A stretch of DNA of 34,291 bases. Origin: Ramlibacter sp. GTDB taxonomy: Bacteria; Pseudomonadota; Gammaproteobacteria; Burkholderiales; Burkholderiaceae_C. Shown here piece by piece: positions 19,286-26,360 of the stretch; positions within the stretch are counted from its first letter, which is position 1, and every line of letters begins with the position of its first letter. A program made the translations under genes and the position numbers. The notes under the pieces were generated by a model. It was not told the DNA's origin. It made no database searches and was given only the letters and a program-made list of their open reading frames with translations. The stretch lies in contig JAQGNJ010000267.1 in assembly GCA_028291885.1 (NCBI GenBank), positions 1 to 34,291 on the forward strand, given 5' to 3'.

Positions 19286-19571
19286 GCGGTTGGCAGCTGG
19301 CGCTTCGTGATGTACGGGCCCGACGGCAAGAACTATCCCAACGAGAACGTCTTGCGCGAGGTCGCGGCGCCGGAGCGCATCGTCCTGGAGCACCTGTCGG
19401 ACCATCACCACTTCGTCATGGCCATCAGCTTCACCGGGCAGGGAGGCAAGACGCTGCTGGCGCCAGGTGTTCGACACCGCGGCCGAACGCGAGCGCGTCG
19501 CCGGCTTCGTGGCCGAGGCGAACGAGCAGCACCTCGACCGACTCGCCGCCGAGGTGCTGCGCGTGCGTTGA
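19286..19571 (+). pseudogene. Truncated, frameshifted SRPBCC (AHSA1-like) gene remnant
   Basis: Two frames together encode the C-terminal part of an SRPBCC/AHSA1-type protein. The first frame gives GSWRFVMYGPDGKNYPNENV through HFVMAISFTGQGGKTLL, up to about 19460. The protein then continues in another frame as RQVFDTAAERERVAGFVAEA, then NEQHLDRLAAEVLRVR, to TGA 19569-19571. The N-terminal half of the family (about 60 residues with the first helix and strands) is missing, and the stretch just after the LytM stop shows no start codon with a credible ribosome site. Truncation plus frameshift argues for a dead gene rather than a simple sequencing error. It fills the 471-bp gap before the amidase gene. 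Confidence 0.75.
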
Positions 19572-19572
19572 G

Positions 19573-19594
19573 CGTTCCACGCACGGGAACGTGG
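19573..19594. repeat. Inverted repeat upstream of the amidase promoter
   Basis: CGTTCC (19573-19578) and GGAACG (19586-19591) are perfect arms with a 7-nt spacer. An alternative fold pairs CCACG (19577-19581) with CGTGG (19590-19594). It directly follows the pseudogene stop and sits 11 bp upstream of the candidate -35. It may be a regulator site or a weak terminator. Confidence 0.35.
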
Positions 19595-19604
19595 ATAGTT
19601 GCAT

Positions 19605-19634
19605 TTGCCAAAAATCGCGATTGTCAGATAAGAT
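19605..19634 (+). promoter_or_regulatory. Candidate promoter of the amidase-ABC operon with palindrome in the spacer
   Basis: TTGCCA (19605-19610, 5 of 6 to TTGACA) and TAAGAT (19629-19634, 4 of 6) are separated by 18 bp. The spacer contains the perfect 10-bp palindrome AATCGCGATT (19613-19622), an arrangement expected for a repressor operator that blocks polymerase. It is the most promoter-like sequence ahead of the amidase gene. Confidence 0.5.
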
Positions 19635-19650
19635 GGCCCGGCCTCGGCGA

Positions 19651-19705
19651 GAGCGCCGGTGGCCCGCTCCTCGCCCGCAAAGGGCGGCTGCAACTTTTGT
19701 TTTTT
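19651..19705 (+). promoter_or_regulatory. Structured leader: two stem-loops and a T-rich tract
   Basis: Downstream of the candidate promoter, GAGCG (19651-19655) pairs with CGCTC (19665-19669), and CGCCC (19672-19676) pairs with GGGCG (19682-19686) over a GCAAA loop. Eight nucleotides later comes TTTTGTTTTTT (19695-19705). This resembles a transcription attenuator or weak intrinsic terminator within the leader of about 80 nt before the amidase ATG. Confidence 0.38.
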
Positions 19706-19722
19706 CAGGAAGTACAGGTTTG

Positions 19723-21123
19723 ATGGACGCCAATGGAGCCTACGCCGGCGATACGAAACTGCGCACCTTCAGTGACGCCGTTCCCGGTTTTCTTTCAGGC
19801 GTGGGCAGTCCGCGCGAGTATCTCGAGCAGTGCCTGTCCACCATCGAGGCGCGCGAGCCGGTGGTCCAGGCCTGGGTGACGCTGAACGTCGGAGGCGCGC
19901 GCGAGAGCGCCGACGCATCGGCCCGGCGCTACAAGCAGGGCAAGCCGCTGTCGTCCATCGACGGCATGCCGATCGGCATCAAGGACCTGTTCCAGACGCG
20001 CGACATGCCCACGGAGCAGGGCAGCCCGATCTACAAGGGCGCGCGCAGCGGCAACGACAGCGCGCTGGTGCGCGCCCTGCGCGAGGCCGGCGCGATCGTG
20101 CTGGGAAAGACGGTGACGACCGAGTTCGGCATGTCGCAGCCCGGCCCGACCACCAACCCCTTCGACCCGCGGCGCACGCCGGGTGGGTCGTCCAGCGGAT
20201 CGGCCGCGGCCGTGGGCGCCGGCATGGTGCCGGTGTGCATCGGCAGCCAGCTGCTCGGCTCCGTGATCCGGCCCGCGGGTTACTGCGCCAACATCGCGAT
20301 CAAGCCCACGCTCGGCGCGATCCATCGCGGCGAGCGCATGGGCAACAGCCAGTCGCACGTTGGCGTCCACGCGGGGTCGATGGTCGACATGTGGAACACC
20401 ACGTACGAAGTCGCGGCCCGCGCCGGCGGCGATCCGGGCTATCCGGGCCTGTACGGCATGGCGGCCACGCCGCAGGCGCTCAAGCCCCGGCGCCTGATTG
20501 TGATGGAGACCGAAGCCTGGCGCCAGGTGGAGGCGCCCACCGCCGAGGCCTTCGACAGGGTCCTGCACTCGCTGCGCAAGCACGGCGTGGAGGTGCTGCG
20601 CCGCGCCGACCACGAACTGGTCGAGGCCTTCGAGCAGTCGATCGCCGACAACATGGCGATGTGCCGCGACCTCATCGGCTTCGAAGGCCGCTGGAACTAC
20701 GAGAACATGTTCGACCGCCATCCTGACCTGCTCAGCGAAAGCCTGCACCAGCGCCTGGCGCGCTGGCGCACGGTGACGCGCGAACAGTACCGCGCGATCC
20801 TGCTCAGGCGCCAGGAGGCGCGCAACCGCCACGCCGCACTGGCGCACGTTGGCGATGCGCTCATCGCTTTGTCGTCGAACGGGCCGGCGGCTTTCTTCGG
20901 TGACCAGACCGGCAGCGGCCAGGGCATCGTCCACACCACCGGGACGCCCGCGATGGCGGCGCCCTCGTCGATGCTGGGCGCACCGTCGGTCGTCGTGCCG
21001 CTGATGTCGGTGCACCGCATGCCGCTCGGCGTTCAGGTCGTGGGCCAGTCCCACGGCGACGAGCGCACCGTCGGCATTGCGCGCTGGATGCTGGAAAACG
21101 TGCCGGTTGCCAGCGTTGCCTGA
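19723..21123 (+). CDS. Amidase-signature family hydrolase
   Basis: Hydrolyses a C-N amide bond with the Ser-cisSer-Lys triad. In 466 residues: Lys87 in PIGIKDLFQT, the Gly/Ser-rich loop RTPGGSSSGSAAAVGAGMVP (cis-Ser near 157-158), and nucleophile Ser180 in GSQLLGSVIRPAGYCA. The variant SQLLGSVIRP in place of the common TDTGGSIRIP is seen in subfamilies acting on small amides and ureas, so the substrate is probably small, but it is not identified. No signal peptide, so cytoplasmic. The start ATG 19723 has AGG upstream. It is the first gene of a run: ABC ATPase 12 bp later, permease, receptor, PuuE-like hydrolase. This suggests it acts on the imported compound or its ring-opened product. Confidence 0.92.
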   Translation: MDANGAYAGDTKLRTFSDAVPGFLSGVGSPREYLEQCLSTIEAREPVVQAWVTLNVGGARESADASARRYKQGKPLSSIDGMPIGIKDLFQTRDMPTEQGSPIYKGARSGNDSALVRALREAGAIVLGKTVTTEFGMSQPGPTTNPFDPRRTPGGSSSGSAAAVGAGMVPVCIGSQLLGSVIRPAGYCANIAIKPTLGAIHRGERMGNSQSHVGVHAGSMVDMWNTTYEVAARAGGDPGYPGLYGMAATPQALKPRRLIVMETEAWRQVEAPTAEAFDRVLHSLRKHGVEVLRRADHELVEAFEQSIADNMAMCRDLIGFEGRWNYENMFDRHPDLLSESLHQRLARWRTVTREQYRAILLRRQEARNRHAALAHVGDALIALSSNGPAAFFGDQTGSGQGIVHTTGTPAMAAPSSMLGAPSVVVPLMSVHRMPLGVQVVGQSHGDERTVGIARWMLENVPVASVA

Positions 21124-21135
21124 TCGGACCAATCG

Positions 21136-21984
21136 ATGAAGAAGGATGGTTTTTCGATGGCTGAAGCCGCGTTGTCCCCGGCCGCGGCCGGCACGCACAA
21201 GTCCGCCGGCGCGTCGAACGCGATCGCGGTCGAGCATCTCAACAAGATCTACAGGAGCGCCGGCCGCGAGCCGCTGGTCGCGCTCGACGACCTGAGCTTC
21301 GAGATCGAGGACGGCGAGTTCATCTGCCTGGTGGGCCCGAGCGGCTGCGGCAAGTCGACGCTGCTGAAGATCCTCGGCGGGCTGCTCAAGCGCACCAGCG
21401 GCAAGGCGCGGATCGGTGAACGCAACCTCGACGGTCCGGGTCCCGATATCGGCTTCGTGTTCCAGGCGCCGACGCTGCTGCCGTGGCGCACCATCCTGGA
21501 AAACGTGCTGCTCCCCACCGAAATCCGGCGCCTGCCGGTCGCGCAGTTCCGCGACAAGGCGATGGAACTGCTGGCGATGGTGGGCCTGGGCGGTTTCGAG
21601 AACCGCTACGCGTCCGAGCTTTCCGGCGGCATGCAGCAACGCGCGGCCATCGTGCGCGCGCTGGTGCAGGACCCGCCGGTGCTGCTGATGGACGAACCCT
21701 TCGGCGCGCTCGACGCGCTGACCCGCGAGCAGATGAACCTCGAGGTGCTGAAGATCTGGAGCCGCACCAGCAAGACCGTCGTGTTCGTGACCCACTCGAT
21801 CGCCGAGGCGGTCTTCCTCGCCGACCGCGTCTTCGTGATGACGCCGCGCCCCGGCAAGATCGACGAGATCATCCCCATCGACCTGCCGCGGCCGCGCGAG
21901 CTCTCGGTCATCAACACCGAGCAGTTCGGCGTCTACAGCACCCGGATCCGCCAGCTGCTGCAGGCAAAAGGAGACCTGTCGTGA
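21136..21984 (+). CDS. ABC transporter ATP-binding protein (SsuB/TauB type)
   Basis: Nucleotide-binding subunit of an importer, 282 residues. Walker A is GPSGCGKST, the Q-loop FVFQAPTLLPWR, signature LSGGMQQRAAIVRAL, Walker B VLLMDEPFGALD, and H-loop FVTHSIAEA, all intact. The pattern fits the nitrate/sulfonate/taurine (NitT/TauT) class. An N-terminal extension of about 28 residues precedes the usual first strand. The start is ATG 21136; ATG 21157, behind GAAGGA, is an alternative. Its stop overlaps the permease start by 4 bp (GTGA). Confidence 0.94.
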   Translation: MKKDGFSMAEAALSPAAAGTHKSAGASNAIAVEHLNKIYRSAGREPLVALDDLSFEIEDGEFICLVGPSGCGKSTLLKILGGLLKRTSGKARIGERNLDGPGPDIGFVFQAPTLLPWRTILENVLLPTEIRRLPVAQFRDKAMELLAMVGLGGFENRYASELSGGMQQRAAIVRALVQDPPVLLMDEPFGALDALTREQMNLEVLKIWSRTSKTVVFVTHSIAEAVFLADRVFVMTPRPGKIDEIIPIDLPRPRELSVINTEQFGVYSTRIRQLLQAKGDLS

Positions 21985-22838
21985 ACAACACAGCCGCGCA
22001 GCCGCGCGAACCGGCGCAGCCCGTGTCCTCCGGTCTCATGGCACTGGTGCGCAGGCGCCCTGACCTGACGATCTCGCCGCTGATCTTCGTGCTGCTGCTC
22101 GTCGCCTGGCACTACGCCACGAAGAGCCTGGGCATCCCGAGCTTCATCCTGCCGCCGCCGGTGGAGGTCTGGCAGGCGCTGGTTGCAGGCCTGATGACCG
22201 GCCCGATGGACCAGGCGGGCTTCTGGTACCACGGCGGCGTCACGGTGGCCGAAACGCTGCTGGGGTTCTTCATCGGCTCGGGCATCGGCGTGGTGCTGGG
22301 ATTCGCGCTCGCCCGCTGGCGCTTCCTGGAACAGGTTGCCTTGCCCTACATCATCGGCTTCCAGGCCCTGCCCAAGGTGGCGCTGGCGCCGCTGCTGATC
22401 ATCTGGTTCGGCTTCGGCATCGAAGGCAAGGTGCTCATCTCCGCGATCCTGAGCTTCTTCCCCGTGCTGGTGAACAGCATGGCGGGCTATCGCTCGGTCG
22501 ATCCCACGGGCATCGACCTGGCGCGGTCGTGCAATGCCACCGAGTGGCAGATCTTCTGCAAGATCACGTTGCCCGGTTCGCTGCCTTTCGTCTTCGCCGG
22601 CCTGAACGTGGCATCCATTCTCGCCATGCTGGGCGCGATCGTCGGCGAGTTCGTCAGCGCGCGCGCCGGGCTCGGTTCGCTCCTGCTGCAGTACCAGCAG
22701 TCGATGCAGATTGCGCCGGTGTTCGCCGTGCTGCTGGTGCTCGCGGTCGTCGGCTATGCAATGAACATCGCGGTCCGCATGGTCGAACGCCGGTATTGCT
22801 TCTGGGTCGAGCGTTCCGGTCCGCAGGGCGAAGCGTGA
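21981..22838 (+). CDS. ABC transporter permease (SsuC/TauC type)
   Basis: Inner-membrane subunit of the importer, 285 residues, with about six membrane helices and the BPD_transp_1 coupling motif region (DPTGIDLARSCNATEWQIFC, then KITLPGSLPFVFAGLN), where the EAA-loop contacts the ATPase. The N-terminal extension of about 25 residues is Pro/Ala-rich. The GTG start at 21981 overlaps the ATPase stop and has a strong ribosome binding site (AAAAGGAGA). The classes of ATPase, permease and receptor agree, so the three form one transporter; the cargo is not readable from sequence. Confidence 0.93.
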   Translation: MNNTAAQPREPAQPVSSGLMALVRRRPDLTISPLIFVLLLVAWHYATKSLGIPSFILPPPVEVWQALVAGLMTGPMDQAGFWYHGGVTVAETLLGFFIGSGIGVVLGFALARWRFLEQVALPYIIGFQALPKVALAPLLIIWFGFGIEGKVLISAILSFFPVLVNSMAGYRSVDPTGIDLARSCNATEWQIFCKITLPGSLPFVFAGLNVASILAMLGAIVGEFVSARAGLGSLLLQYQQSMQIAPVFAVLLVLAVVGYAMNIAVRMVERRYCFWVERSGPQGEA

Positions 22839-22894
22839 ACTGCGCTCGCGTCCAACGATTCTCCACTGCGCATTCGCGCTTCCACGAGGTGATG

Positions 22895-23983
22895 ATGAAG
22901 AAGCTGTTCTCGCTCAAGTCCATGACGGCCGCGGTCGTCGCCGGCGCCTGCCTCGCCGCCCCGGCCCTGGCCCAGAAACTCATGCCGATCCAGATCGTGC
23001 ATCCGACGCCCATCGTCACGCCCTCGGACAGCATCTACGAATACGCGGTCCCGCGCAAGATGGGCTACTTCAGGCAGGAGGGCCTGGAAGCTTCGTTCAA
23101 CCAGTCGGCCGGCGTGGTGGCATCGGCGCAGACGCTGCAAAGCGGCTCGGCCCAGTTCGCGATCACCAACCCCGAGGTGATCATGCAGATGCGAGAGCAG
23201 GGCAGCGACATCATCGGCATCATGACGCTCAAGCTGATCAACGGCGTCGTGATGGCGGTGCTGGAGGATTCGCCGATCAAGGACCTCGACGACCTCAAGG
23301 GCAAGACCGTGGGCGGGATGTCCTTCGGCGGCGGCGGCGGTTTGCTGCTGACCAAGGTGCTGGCCAAGAAGGGCATCGCGCCGACCGACTATTCGCGCGT
23401 CGTCACCGGCGTCGGTGGCGCTGCCGCCGCGGCGCTCAAGACCAGGAAGGTCGACGCGATGATCCTCTGGGACTCCGCCTTTGCCACGCTGGAAAACGGT
23501 GGCCTGAAGCTGCGCTACATCCGCGTTCCCGAAGAGGAGAACATGGCCGGCCAGCTGCTCGCGACCACCGAGCGCTTCATCAAGCAGAACCGCGCCGCGG
23601 TCGAGGGAACCTGCCGCGCGATCGCCAAGGGCATGTACTTCACGCGCATGGGCCCGGCGACGACGATGCCGATCTTCCTGGAAGCCTTCCCGGCCGCGCT
23701 GCCGCCGAATGGCGACCGCGCGCAGATCTCGCGCGACTACACCCACGTCCTCGAGGCCTACCTCAAGGCCGGTTTCAAGGACACGCCGCTGGATGGCCGG
23801 GTCGGCGAATTCAACGAAACCAAATGGAAGTACACGCAGGCTTTCTACGTCGACGCCGGCATGCTCAAGGGCACGCAGCCGGTCAGCCAGGCCTATACGA
23901 CGCAGTTCCTGGACAAGTGCAACGACTTCGACCGCAAGGCCGTCGCCGCCGATTTCAACAAGTTCAAGGCCTCGCTGCGCTGA
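22895..23983 (+). CDS. ABC transporter substrate-binding protein (NMT1/SsuA-like)
   Basis: Periplasmic receptor of about 362 residues. Sec signal peptide about 1-27 (SMTAAVVAGACLAAPALAQ). The mature part has the NMT1/SsuA pattern: YEYAVPRKMGYFRQEGLEAS, then LQSGSAQFAITNPEVIMQMR and DLKGKTVGGMSFGGGGGLLL. Two in-frame ATGs (22892 and 22895) follow GAGGTG; the second has better spacing. Ligands of this class include sulfonates, thiamine precursors, pyrimidine precursors and aromatic acids. The nearby amidase and PuuE-like hydrolase favour an amide-containing compound (inference). Confidence 0.92.
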   Translation: MKKLFSLKSMTAAVVAGACLAAPALAQKLMPIQIVHPTPIVTPSDSIYEYAVPRKMGYFRQEGLEASFNQSAGVVASAQTLQSGSAQFAITNPEVIMQMREQGSDIIGIMTLKLINGVVMAVLEDSPIKDLDDLKGKTVGGMSFGGGGGLLLTKVLAKKGIAPTDYSRVVTGVGGAAAAALKTRKVDAMILWDSAFATLENGGLKLRYIRVPEEENMAGQLLATTERFIKQNRAAVEGTCRAIAKGMYFTRMGPATTMPIFLEAFPAALPPNGDRAQISRDYTHVLEAYLKAGFKDTPLDGRVGEFNETKWKYTQAFYVDAGMLKGTQPVSQAYTTQFLDKCNDFDRKAVAADFNKFKASLR

Positions 23984-24017
23984 GCGGCGTGCGCATCCGC
24001 GTCTTTGAGGTGACCCC

Positions 24018-24890
24018 ATGATCGATCTCGGAATGAGGCGGCCGCCCGTCGCCTGGCCCAACGCAGCGCGCATCGCGTTTTCCGTCACCGTGGCGCTGGA
24101 GGCGTTCCAGAACGCCTGCCAGTACCGTCACGGCCCGCCCGGCGTGGCAACCAGGCCGGATTACTTTTCGCTCTCTTACGCGCAGTACGGCCTGACGACC
24201 GGCGTCTGGCGGATGATGGACCTGCTGGAGCGCGAGCAGCTGCGCGCGGCCTGGAGCATTTCCGGCCGGGCCGCCGAGCTCGTTCCCAAGACATTGAAGG
24301 TGATCAGCGACGCCGGCCACGAGATGGTGGGCCACGGCTACCTGCAGGACGTGGCGATCCCGCAGGATGTCGAGTCGCAGGCCGCGGACATCGGCAAGAC
24401 GCTGGACGCCATCGCGGACGCGACCGGCCAGCGGCCGGTGGGCTGGACCAGCCAGGGCAGCATGGGCAACGAGAACACGCTGCTGGCGCAGGACGCCGTC
24501 GGCGGCATGCTGTGGAACGGCGACGACGCCAGCGACGACGTGCCCTTCGTGCGCAAGGTCGGCGACCGGCCTTACGTCATCATGCCGCGCAACAATTTCC
24601 CGGCCAACGACCTGATCCTGTGGGTCAAGCCGACCAATGCGCCCAGCGTGCTGTTCGAGTCGTTCAAGGACGCTTTCGACACGCTGTACGAAGAGGGATG
24701 CAATGGCTCGCCCAAGTGGATCGAGGTCGTGATGCACTCGCATTTCGCCGGCCGCGCGACACTGATCCCGACCATGCGCAAGGTGTTCGCCTATGTGCGG
24801 CAGCACCAGGGTGTCTGGTACGCCCAGCGCCGCGAGATCGCGAAGTGGACGCTGGAGCAGGAGCTGGGCAAGGCCGCCGCGGCGGCCTGA
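24018..24890 (+). CDS. NodB-fold hydrolase, PuuE (allantoinase)-like
   Basis: 290-residue polysaccharide-deacetylase-fold protein without a signal peptide, so probably not acting on cell-wall sugar. The pattern YGLTTGVWRMMDLLEREQLR, GHEMVGHGYLQD, GQRPVGWTSQGSMGNENTLL and GDDASDDVPF matches the PuuE/allantoinase-like branch, in which the NodB fold opens cyclic amides. The usual Asp-Asp of sugar deacetylases at the end of strand 1 is absent (VTVALEAFQN has Glu instead), as in PuuE-like proteins; the H-x(3)-H pair (GHEMVGH) is kept. RBS GAGGTGA lies 5 nt before ATG 24018. It follows the ABC receptor by 34 bp. Confidence 0.85.
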   Translation: MIDLGMRRPPVAWPNAARIAFSVTVALEAFQNACQYRHGPPGVATRPDYFSLSYAQYGLTTGVWRMMDLLEREQLRAAWSISGRAAELVPKTLKVISDAGHEMVGHGYLQDVAIPQDVESQAADIGKTLDAIADATGQRPVGWTSQGSMGNENTLLAQDAVGGMLWNGDDASDDVPFVRKVGDRPYVIMPRNNFPANDLILWVKPTNAPSVLFESFKDAFDTLYEEGCNGSPKWIEVVMHSHFAGRATLIPTMRKVFAYVRQHQGVWYAQRREIAKWTLEQELGKAAAAA

Positions 24891-24897
24891 TCGCGCA

Positions 24898-24915
24898 GGC
24901 GCCGTCCGCGGCGCC
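24898..24915. terminator. Inverted repeat between convergent genes
   Basis: GGCGCC (24898-24903) and GGCGCC (24910-24915) are self-complementary arms with a 6-nt loop, in the 30-bp gap between the PuuE-like gene and the opposing RidA gene. The location fits a bidirectional terminator. No T-tract follows. Confidence 0.35.
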
Positions 24916-24920
24916 GCCGA

Positions 24921-25376
24921 TTACGCCACTTCGGCGATCAGCTCGATCTCGACGCAGGCGCCCATCGGGATCTGGGCGACGCCGAAGGCGCTGCGCGCGT
25001 GCTGGCCGGCCTCGCCGAAGACGTTGGCGAACAGCTCGCTCGCGCCGTTGGTCACCAGGTGCTGCTCGGTGTAGTCGCCGGTCGAATTGACCAGGCTCAT
25101 CAGCTTGACGATGCGCTTGACCTTGCCCAGGTCGCCGACGGCCGCATGCAGTGTGCCGAGCAGGTCGACCGCGATGGCGCGGGCCGCGTGCTTGCCTTCG
25201 TCCGTGCTCATGTTCTTTCCGAGCTGGCCCACCCAGGCCTTGCCGTCCTTCTTCGCGATGTGGCCGGAGACGAAGACCAGGTTGCCGGTCCGCACGAAGG
25301 GCACATAGGCCGCGGCCGGAGTCGCCACGGGCGGCAGGACGATCCCCAGGTCCTGCAATTTGTCGTAAACGCTCAT
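24921..25376 (-). CDS. RidA family protein
   Basis: 151-residue YjgF/YER057c/UK114-fold protein. Classical RidA hydrolyses reactive enamine/imine intermediates. This sequence belongs to the longer form with the N-terminus SVYDKLQDLGIVLPP and core NLVFVSGHIAKKDGKAWVGQLGKN. The C-terminus ends ACVEIELIAEVA, whereas archetypal RidA has an Arg (IEAVA preceded by RVEIE) that binds the carboxylate; the Arg position is Cys here, so imine deaminase activity is uncertain. The ATG at 25376 has an excellent ribosome site (AAGGAGG, 5 nt). It is convergent with the PuuE/ABC operon, and RidA relatives occur in pyrimidine and amide breakdown (RutC), so a related role is possible. Confidence 0.88.
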   Translation of the reverse strand: MSVYDKLQDLGIVLPPVATPAAAYVPFVRTGNLVFVSGHIAKKDGKAWVGQLGKNMSTDEGKHAARAIAVDLLGTLHAAVGDLGKVKRIVKLMSLVNSTGDYTEQHLVTNGASELFANVFGEAGQHARSAFGVAQIPMGACVEIELIAEVA

Positions 25377-25433
25377 GGAAGCCTCCTTGGGTTGTTGGAT
25401 CCAATTGTAGGAGCCGCAGCCGGTCGGCAGGCG

Positions 25434-26345
25434 CTACGGGTGGACGGCTTCGCGGTCCGACGCCGTCACCGGCGAGACGGTCACCGCGACCCGCAGCGTG
25501 TGGTTGGTTCCGCCGTGGATGACGCCGCGCATCGGCGAGACGTCGGAGTAGTCGCGTCCCAGCGCCAGCCGCACGTAGTCGTCGCCCGGCATGCGGTCGT
25601 TGGTCGGGTCCAGGTCGGCCCAGACGCCGTCCCTGGCGCTTTCGCCGGGCAGGTACACCGACACCCAGGCGTGCGACGCGTCGCTGCCGACCAGCCGCGG
25701 CTTGCCCGGCGGCGGCTGCGTCAGCAGGTAGCCGCTGACGTAGCGGGCCGGCAAGCCCAGGCTGCGAAGGCAGCCCAGCATGATGTGGGCGAAGTCCTGG
25801 CACACGCCCTTGCGCATCTCCAGCGCCTCGAGCGCCGGCGTGCTGATGTCGGTCGCCTCGGTCTCGTAAGTGAAGTCGGCGTGGATGCGGGCGGTCAGCT
25901 CGCGTGCGGCGTCCCAGAGCGGCCGTCCCGGCGTGAAGCAGGGCTTCGCATAGGCGAGGAACTGCTCGTGGCGCGGCACATAGGCCGAGGCGAAGACGAA
26001 TTCGCTGGCGGGATCCCAGGCGGCGCCGCGGTGGTAACGCATCCGTTCGCGCACCACCTCCCAGGGCAGGCTGTGCGACGGCGCCTTGCTCTCGCGGGTC
26101 GACACGACGCTGTCGGCCACCACGATCAGGTCGTCGTGCGCCCCCGACAGGCTGAAGAAGGCGCGGGTGTTGCCGTAGACGTCCGTGGTCTCGGTCTGCT
26201 GCGCCGGCGCCGGCATCACCGCGAGCCGGTGGCTGATCACCTGCTGCTGCGCGTCGTGGCGCGGCTTGAGGTGGGCCATGTGCTGCGCGGTCTTGACCGG
26301 CGGAACGTACTCGTAGAAGGTTTCGTGGATGACGTGCAGGAGCAT
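25434..26345 (-). CDS. Transglutaminase-like cysteine peptidase
   Basis: 303-residue protein with the bacterial transglutaminase N-terminal beta domain (LLHVIHETFYEYVPPVKTAQ) followed by the transglutaminase-like core. The papain-type triad is complete: Cys182 in RKGVCQDFAHIM, His225 in GSDASHAWVSVY, Asp246 in WADLDPTND. There is no signal peptide, so it is cytoplasmic. Such proteins can act as peptidases or amide transferases. It starts 15 bp after the ATP-grasp/alpha-E gene on the same strand, a pairing found in many bacteria that has been proposed to act in peptide tagging or metabolite synthesis; the substrate is unknown. Confidence 0.9.
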   Translation of the reverse strand: MLLHVIHETFYEYVPPVKTAQHMAHLKPRHDAQQQVISHRLAVMPAPAQQTETTDVYGNTRAFFSLSGAHDDLIVVADSVVSTRESKAPSHSLPWEVVRERMRYHRGAAWDPASEFVFASAYVPRHEQFLAYAKPCFTPGRPLWDAARELTARIHADFTYETEATDISTPALEALEMRKGVCQDFAHIMLGCLRSLGLPARYVSGYLLTQPPPGKPRLVGSDASHAWVSVYLPGESARDGVWADLDPTNDRMPGDDYVRLALGRDYSDVSPMRGVIHGGTNHTLRVAVTVSPVTASDREAVHP

Positions 26346-26360
26346 GATCGACCCCTGGGC

